Origin: an uncultured Porphyromonadaceae bacterium
GTDB lineage: Bacteria; Bacteroidota; Bacteroidia; Bacteroidales; Muribaculaceae
Reading direction: 5' to 3'
NCBI GenBank assembly: GCA_947176355.1
Contig: CAMWQY010000068.1
Location: 1-10,600 of the forward strand
Length of the DNA stretch: 10,600 nt
Part shown: one piece after another, positions 6,735-10,600 of the stretch
Numbering within the stretch: the first letter of the stretch is position 1
How the letters are laid out: each line of letters opens with the position of its first letter
The notes under the pieces: generated by a model
Seen by the model: only the letters and a program-made list of their open reading frames with translations
Databases searched by the model: none
What the model was told of the DNA's origin: nothing
Position numbers and translations under genes: made by a program

Positions 6735-9098
6735 ATGAACACATCCAAATTATTAATGGCGGCTATTGCCGCTTCCATCGCCTTCCCGGCGTTTTCCCGT
6801 GAGTCCCGCCTCCTCGACAATGGCTGGACTTTCTCTCTCGTACCTGATTCAGGGTCTACGGTGCAGCCCTTTACCAAGACTGTAGACCTTCCTCACGACT
6901 GGAGCATCGAGCTTCCATTCGACGCCAAGGCATCTGCCCACAATGAGGGTGGCTTCGTAATCAGAGGAAAGGGCACGTATGAGAAGAAGATTGACCTCAC
7001 TGCCAAAGATCTCGCTGATTCGAAATATTCTCTTCTTTTCGAGGGCGTATATGAGCGCTGGACACTAAAAGTCAACGGACAAGAAGTTGGTTTCCGTCCA
7101 TACGGTTATTCCTCAGTTATATATGACATAACTCCTTATCTCCACGCTGGTGTGAATACCATTGAGGTGGATGTGGATAGTTCCCATGGCAGAAGCGGAC
7201 GCTGGTATACAGGTTCCGGAATCTACCGTCATGTACGTCTGATCAAGACAGGGGAGGTAGCCATATCTCCATGGTCATTGTTCATTTCTACTCCGGTGGC
7301 AAATGAGAATAATGCAGGCGTACGATTCTCGTTTGATATCGATGGGGATATTAAGGATAAAAAAATTGATGTAAATGCAAAGATAGTTGATCCTTCAGGT
7401 GCTGTTGTGGGAACTCTTGATTTTCCGGTAGAGAATTCAAGTATGATTGGGTATGTAAATGTGGAAAAACCTAAACTCTGGAGCCCTGAATCCCCCTCAT
7501 TATATTCACTTGAATTGTCATTGAAAGAGAATGGTAAGGTGATCGACGATGTCAAGGAGACTTTCGGTATCCGCACCGTCTCTTACTCCGCAGAAGAAGG
7601 CTTTATACTCAATGGCAAGCCCATGCTCTTGAATGGGGCATGTGTCCACCATGACAACGGTATGCTTGGGGCAGCCTCTTTTGATGCAGCTGAGGCGAGA
7701 AAGGTTCGTCTTATGAAAGAAGCCGGGTTTAATGCGATTCGTACAAGCCATAATCTTCCCTCCCCTGCATTCCTTGATGAATGCGACCGTCAGGGAATCC
7801 TGGTAATTGACGAGGCTTTCGACGGATGGCGCGATCAGAAGAATGCCGATGACTATCACCTTTGGATAGACGAATGGGGTGTGAAGGATGTCGGAGATAT
7901 GGTTCGTCGCGACCGCAATCACCCTTCAATCATTGCGTGGAGCATCGGCAACGAAGTGATAGAACGTAAACATATCGGCGTAATCTCTACTGCCAGAAAA
8001 TTTGCCAATGAATGTCGTCGTCTTGATCCGACACGTCCGGTGACTGAGGCTCTCTGTGCATGGGATAGCGACTGGGAAATCTATGACCCTCATGCTGAGG
8101 TTCTCGACATTGTAGGCTATAATTACATGATTCACAAATCTGAGAGCGATCATGAGCGTTGTCCTCAGCGTGTGATGTGGCAGACAGAGTCTTATCCGCG
8201 TGATGCCGCTTCAAACTGGCACAAGGTGAAGGAAAATCCATATATTTTATGTGATTTTGTTTGGACCGGCCTTGATTATCTTGGAGAGTCCGGACTTGGA
8301 CGTTACTTCTATAAAGGAGAGACCGAAGGAGAGCAGTGGATGGCTTATCAGTGGCCCTGGCACGGCTCTTACTGTGGCGATGTGGACATTACAGGTTGGC
8401 GTAAACCAATTTCTCATTATCGCGATATGCTATACAACGATGATAATAAGCTCTATATGGCAGTGCGCGAACCTAACGGCTATTATGGAGAAGTCAAGAC
8501 TACAATGTGGAGCGTATGGCCCACATGGGAGTCTTGGAACTGGAAAGGACACGAAGGAAAGCCTATCGAAGTTGAGGTAATGAGCCGTTATCCCAGAGTG
8601 CGTCTTTATCTTAATGACACTCTGATTGGAGAAAAGGAGGCAGGGGAAGCAAAAGATTGCATGGCTGTCTTTGAGGTGGCATACGCACCCGGTACGTTGA
8701 AAGCTACAGGTATTGATGCCTCCGGAAATGAAGTGGAAACATTCACGTTGACTACAGCCGGCGACCCCGTTGCAATCCGTCTCACTCCGGATAAGACAAC
8801 CCTCTCTGCAGATAATCAGGATCTCGCATACGTCGTAGTCGAAGTAGTAGATGCAGAGGGTAGGGTAGTGCCAGACGCTGAGTTCCCGGTAGAGTTTAAT
8901 GTTTCCGGCAATGCTACTCTGAAAGCCGCAGGAAACGCGCTCCTTAAGGACCCGGACCCATATTTCGACTCAAAAGCTACGACTTGGAAAGGAAGAGCCA
9001 TGGCAATAGTGAAATCCACCGACCGCAAAGGCGCCTCCACTCTGAAAGCCACAGCCAAAGGACTCAAACCAGCCTCCCTCAAATTAACATCAAAATAA
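6735..9098 (+). CDS. Exported glycoside hydrolase family 2 enzyme, beta-galactosidase-like
   Basis: The 787-residue protein starts with a Sec signal peptide (about 1-22, MAAIAASIAFPAFS core, without a lipobox cysteine). The GH2 modules follow in order. The jelly-roll sugar-binding domain spans about 24-172 and ends in SGRWYTGSGIYRHVRL at 154-169. An immunoglobulin-like domain spans about 175-282, and the TIM barrel about 285-560. The barrel carries NAIRTSHNLPSPAFLDECD (333-351), the acid/base E407 in WSIGNEV, and the nucleophile E485 in WQTESYP. These 78-residue-spaced glutamates define a retaining enzyme. A DUF4982-like region (about 585-650) and a further beta-sandwich resembling an invasin/Big-type Ig domain (about 675-785) complete it. 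Beta-galactosidase is the likeliest activity because of GACVHHDNGMLGAAS at 301-315 and the overall pattern; beta-glucuronidase or related activities cannot be excluded. It probably shares a transcript with the S9 peptidase, since no promoter is visible in the 55-base gap. Confidence 0.94.
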   Translation: MNTSKLLMAAIAASIAFPAFSRESRLLDNGWTFSLVPDSGSTVQPFTKTVDLPHDWSIELPFDAKASAHNEGGFVIRGKGTYEKKIDLTAKDLADSKYSLLFEGVYERWTLKVNGQEVGFRPYGYSSVIYDITPYLHAGVNTIEVDVDSSHGRSGRWYTGSGIYRHVRLIKTGEVAISPWSLFISTPVANENNAGVRFSFDIDGDIKDKKIDVNAKIVDPSGAVVGTLDFPVENSSMIGYVNVEKPKLWSPESPSLYSLELSLKENGKVIDDVKETFGIRTVSYSAEEGFILNGKPMLLNGACVHHDNGMLGAASFDAAEARKVRLMKEAGFNAIRTSHNLPSPAFLDECDRQGILVIDEAFDGWRDQKNADDYHLWIDEWGVKDVGDMVRRDRNHPSIIAWSIGNEVIERKHIGVISTARKFANECRRLDPTRPVTEALCAWDSDWEIYDPHAEVLDIVGYNYMIHKSESDHERCPQRVMWQTESYPRDAASNWHKVKENPYILCDFVWTGLDYLGESGLGRYFYKGETEGEQWMAYQWPWHGSYCGDVDITGWRKPISHYRDMLYNDDNKLYMAVREPNGYYGEVKTTMWSVWPTWESWNWKGHEGKPIEVEVMSRYPRVRLYLNDTLIGEKEAGEAKDCMAVFEVAYAPGTLKATGIDASGNEVETFTLTTAGDPVAIRLTPDKTTLSADNQDLAYVVVEVVDAEGRVVPDAEFPVEFNVSGNATLKAAGNALLKDPDPYFDSKATTWKGRAMAIVKSTDRKGASTLKATAKGLKPASLKLTSK

Positions 9099-9126
9099 AA
9101 TCTAATCTAATAAATTGCCAATGCGC

Positions 9127-9157
9127 TTGTGCGTATAGCCGAAATTCATTAATTTTG
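9127..9157 (+). promoter_or_regulatory. Promoter of purT, Bacteroidota type
   Basis: TTG at 9127-9129, 20 bases, then TAATTTTG at 9150-9157 match the Bacteroidota promoter. Transcription would start near 9164, giving purT a leader of about 120 bases. Apart from this promoter no terminator for the GH2 gene is evident in the gap, so some readthrough into purT is possible. Confidence 0.6.
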
Positions 9158-9197
9158 CATTTTAAACGAAAACCTATATAATGTATGATGCGCGATT

Positions 9198-9238
9198 TTA
9201 AGCTACATTGCTTATTCATGATGGGGTGAGAAGCTTAA
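9198..9238 (+). other. Stem-loop in the purT leader
   Basis: TTAAGCT at 9198-9204 and AGCTTAA at 9232-9238 can pair around a 27-base loop, with a further wobble pair beyond the stem. It lies inside the predicted leader. I see none of the conserved bases of the purine or PRPP riboswitches, so this is only a candidate regulatory structure. Confidence 0.3.
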
Positions 9239-9243
9239 GATTG

Positions 9244-9276
9244 ATTATGCATTAAGCATTATGAATTATGCATTAA
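9244..9276 (+). repeat. AT-rich repeat at the purT start, including copy 2 of the 19-bp repeat
   Basis: ATTATGCATTAA occurs at 9244-9255 and again at 9265-9276. The second is part of ATTATGAATTATGCATTAA (9258-9276), identical to 1116-1134. The upstream ATG of purT (9261) lies within this repeat, which argues against that start. Confidence 0.6.
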
Positions 9277-9284
9277 CGAAAATT

Positions 9285-10484
9285 ATGTCAAAAATAGGAA
9301 GCGTAATGACCCCCAAGGGATGCAAAGCAATGCTCCTTGGAAGTGGTGAACTTGGGAAGGAAGTCGCTCTTGAACTCCAGCGTTACGGCGTAGAAGTTAT
9401 AGCATGCGACAAATATGCCAATGCGCCTGCAATGCAGGTGGCTCATAAATGCTATGTATTCAATATGCTGGATGGCGATGAACTACGTCGCATCGTTGAG
9501 CTCGAACGCCCCGACCATATTATACCGGAAATTGAGGCTATAGCTACTCCGACTCTTGTCGAACTCGAGAAAGAGGGCTACAACGTGACTCCGACAGCTC
9601 GTGCAGCATGGCTCACTATGAATCGTGAAGGTATCCGCCGCCTTGCTCACGAAGAACTTGGAATCAAGACTTCTCCCTATCGTTTTGCTTCCACTCGTGA
9701 GGAATTTGACGAAGCTGTAAAAGAGATTGGTATTCCCTGCGTGGTCAAACCAATTATGAGCAGTTCCGGACATGGGCAGAGTGTAATCAAAAATCCTGAT
9801 CAGATTGATCACGCATGGAAAGAAGCTCAAGAAGGTGGCCGTGCAGGTGCCGGACGTGTTATTGTCGAAGGTTTTATTGATTTCGACTATGAAATTACAC
9901 TTCTGACTGTTCGTACAGTGTCAGGGACCGTCTTCTGCCAACCCGTGGGTCATATCCAGATTGACGGTGATTATCGCTACTCTTGGCAGCCACAACCAAT
10001 GTCGGAGAAAGCACTTGAATCTGCACAAGAGATTGCCAAGAAAGTGACCGACGCTCTTGGAGGCTATGGCATTTTCGGTGTGGAACTCTTCATCAAAGGC
10101 GACGAAGTGATCTTCAGTGAAGTTTCTCCGCGTCCTCACGACACCGGTATGGTGACAATGATTTCTCAGGATATGTCAGAATTTGCTCTCCATGCACGCG
10201 CTGTGCTCGGGCTTCCCGTGCCTGCCATTGATTTCTATGGTCCGTCGGCATCGCGCGCGATCGTACTTGAAGGAGACACCGACTGTGTAGAATTCGACAA
10301 CCTTGAGAATGTCCTTGCTGAGCCGGGCACTCAACTCCGCATATTCGGCAAGCCGGAGGTACACGGACATCGCCGCATGGGTGTGATCCTTGCCCGCGGT
10401 GCCTCTGTAGAAGAAGCACGTGAAAAAGCGGCACGCGCCTACGATGCCCTCAAAGTCAATGGCGCCACCAAAGACATGAAGTAA
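9285..10484 (+). CDS. purT: Formate-dependent phosphoribosylglycinamide formyltransferase
   Basis: PurT is an ATP-grasp enzyme that makes formyl-GAR from GAR, formate and ATP in step three of purine synthesis, in the cytoplasm, so formate replaces formyl-tetrahydrofolate. Similarity to E. coli PurT is obvious along the whole length. Counting from M1 at 9261: GAR-binding [12 protein letters not shown] at 25-36, EIEAIAT at 90-96, [12 protein letters not shown] at 118-129, the ATP-grasp loop [12 protein letters not shown] at 163-174, [14 protein letters not shown] at 191-204, and Mg-binding E275 and E287 in FGVELF and [13 protein letters not shown] chose ATG 9285 (residue 9 of the longer frame). 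It gives 399 residues, close to the 392 of E. coli, and the ATG at 9261 lies in a dispersed repeat. The longer start (9261, 407 residues) is possible. It has its own promoter and terminator. There is no neighbouring purine gene. Confidence 0.96.
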   Translation: MSKIGSVMTPKGCKAMLLGSGELGKEVALELQRYGVEVIACDKYANAPAMQVAHKCYVFNMLDGDELRRIVELERPDHIIPEIEAIATPTLVELEKEGYNVTPTARAAWLTMNREGIRRLAHEELGIKTSPYRFASTREEFDEAVKEIGIPCVVKPIMSSSGHGQSVIKNPDQIDHAWKEAQEGGRAGAGRVIVEGFIDFDYEITLLTVRTVSGTVFCQPVGHIQIDGDYRYSWQPQPMSEKALESAQEIAKKVTDALGGYGIFGVELFIKGDEVIFSEVSPRPHDTGMVTMISQDMSEFALHARAVLGLPVPAIDFYGPSASRAIVLEGDTDCVEFDNLENVLAEPGTQLRIFGKPEVHGHRRMGVILARGASVEEAREKAARAYDALKVNGATKDMK

Positions 10485-10492
10485 TATGGAAA

Positions 10493-10510
10493 GCAGGCCT
10501 TCCTGCCTGC
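10493..10510 (+). other. Hairpin just after purT
   Basis: GCAGGC at 10493-10498 and GCCTGC at 10505-10510 pair around a six-base loop, nine bases past the purT stop. No U run follows. It precedes the true terminator by six bases, making a tandem hairpin pair at the 3' end of the message. Confidence 0.5.
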
Positions 10511-10516
10511 GGTAAT

Positions 10517-10547
10517 GGACGCACGGCTCGTGCGTCCTCTTTTTTTT
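10517..10547 (+). terminator. Intrinsic terminator of purT
   Basis: GGACGCACG at 10517-10525 and CGTGCGTCC at 10529-10537 form a perfect GC-rich nine-pair stem with a GCT loop. TC and then eight T residues (10540-10547) follow. This is a classic intrinsic terminator for the purT transcript. The last 50 bases of the window beyond it show no gene. Confidence 0.88.
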
Positions 10548-10600
10548 CACGGCTCTTTCATTTAAGATAAAAATTAGGATATAATCTCCCTTACCCGGTT

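Noticed and set aside
4427..9098. Polysaccharide utilisation locus
   Set aside because: No SusC, SusD, hybrid two-component system or sigma/anti-sigma pair is present in the window; one GH2 enzyme is not enough.
1..10600. CRISPR array, insertion sequence or prophage
   Set aside because: No spaced repeat array, transposase, integrase or terminal inverted repeats found; the repeats seen are short and AT-rich.

Overview
The window reads as chromosomal DNA from a member of the Bacteroidales, plausibly a gut lineage such as Muribaculaceae; the phylum-level call is firmer than the family. Three things point there. Several gene starts are preceded by the Bacteroidota sigma factor promoter (TTG, 19-20 bases, TAnnTTTG), and Shine-Dalgarno sites are not evident. 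The protein set (malic enzyme fused to a phosphotransacetylase domain, exported S9 peptidase, exported GH2 glycosidase, PurT) is typical of gut Bacteroidales. Intergenic DNA is AT-rich and carries short dispersed repeats.

Layout. Positions 1-122 hold what is probably the last 39 codons of an unrecognised plus-strand gene. Positions 123-634 have no convincing protein gene, but they contain a consensus promoter (164-195), three inverted repeats, and a very strong 22-bp hairpin terminator (533-582). The terminator also serves the minus-strand gene ending at 635. Three minus-strand genes follow: a DUF805 membrane protein (635-1015), NADP-type malic enzyme MaeB with its PTA-like C-terminal domain (1145-3427, own promoter at 3480-3510), and a two-helix potassium-channel-like protein (3553-4260). 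At 4260/4427 the orientation switches. The plus strand then carries an exported S9 prolyl-oligopeptidase-type peptidase (4427-6679) and, 55 bases later, an exported GH2 beta-galactosidase-like enzyme (6735-9098), probably co-transcribed. Last comes purT (annotated 9285-10484, or 9261 with the longer start), with its own promoter (9127-9157), a leader of about 120 bases, and an intrinsic terminator (10517-10547).

How the genes fit together. The peptidase and glycosidase both have signal peptides and would degrade peptides and oligosaccharides in the periplasm or outside the cell. No SusC/SusD pair or regulator is present, so this is not a full polysaccharide utilisation locus. MaeB makes pyruvate and NADPH from malate. 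PurT uses formate and ATP for the third step of purine synthesis. These are housekeeping functions, and I see no mobile element, CRISPR array, defence cassette or clear novel multigene system. The most open questions are the promoter-to-terminator stretch at 165-582 (possible structured RNA), the atypical active-site surroundings of the S9 peptidase, the purT leader, and a 19-bp repeat shared by two intergenic regions.
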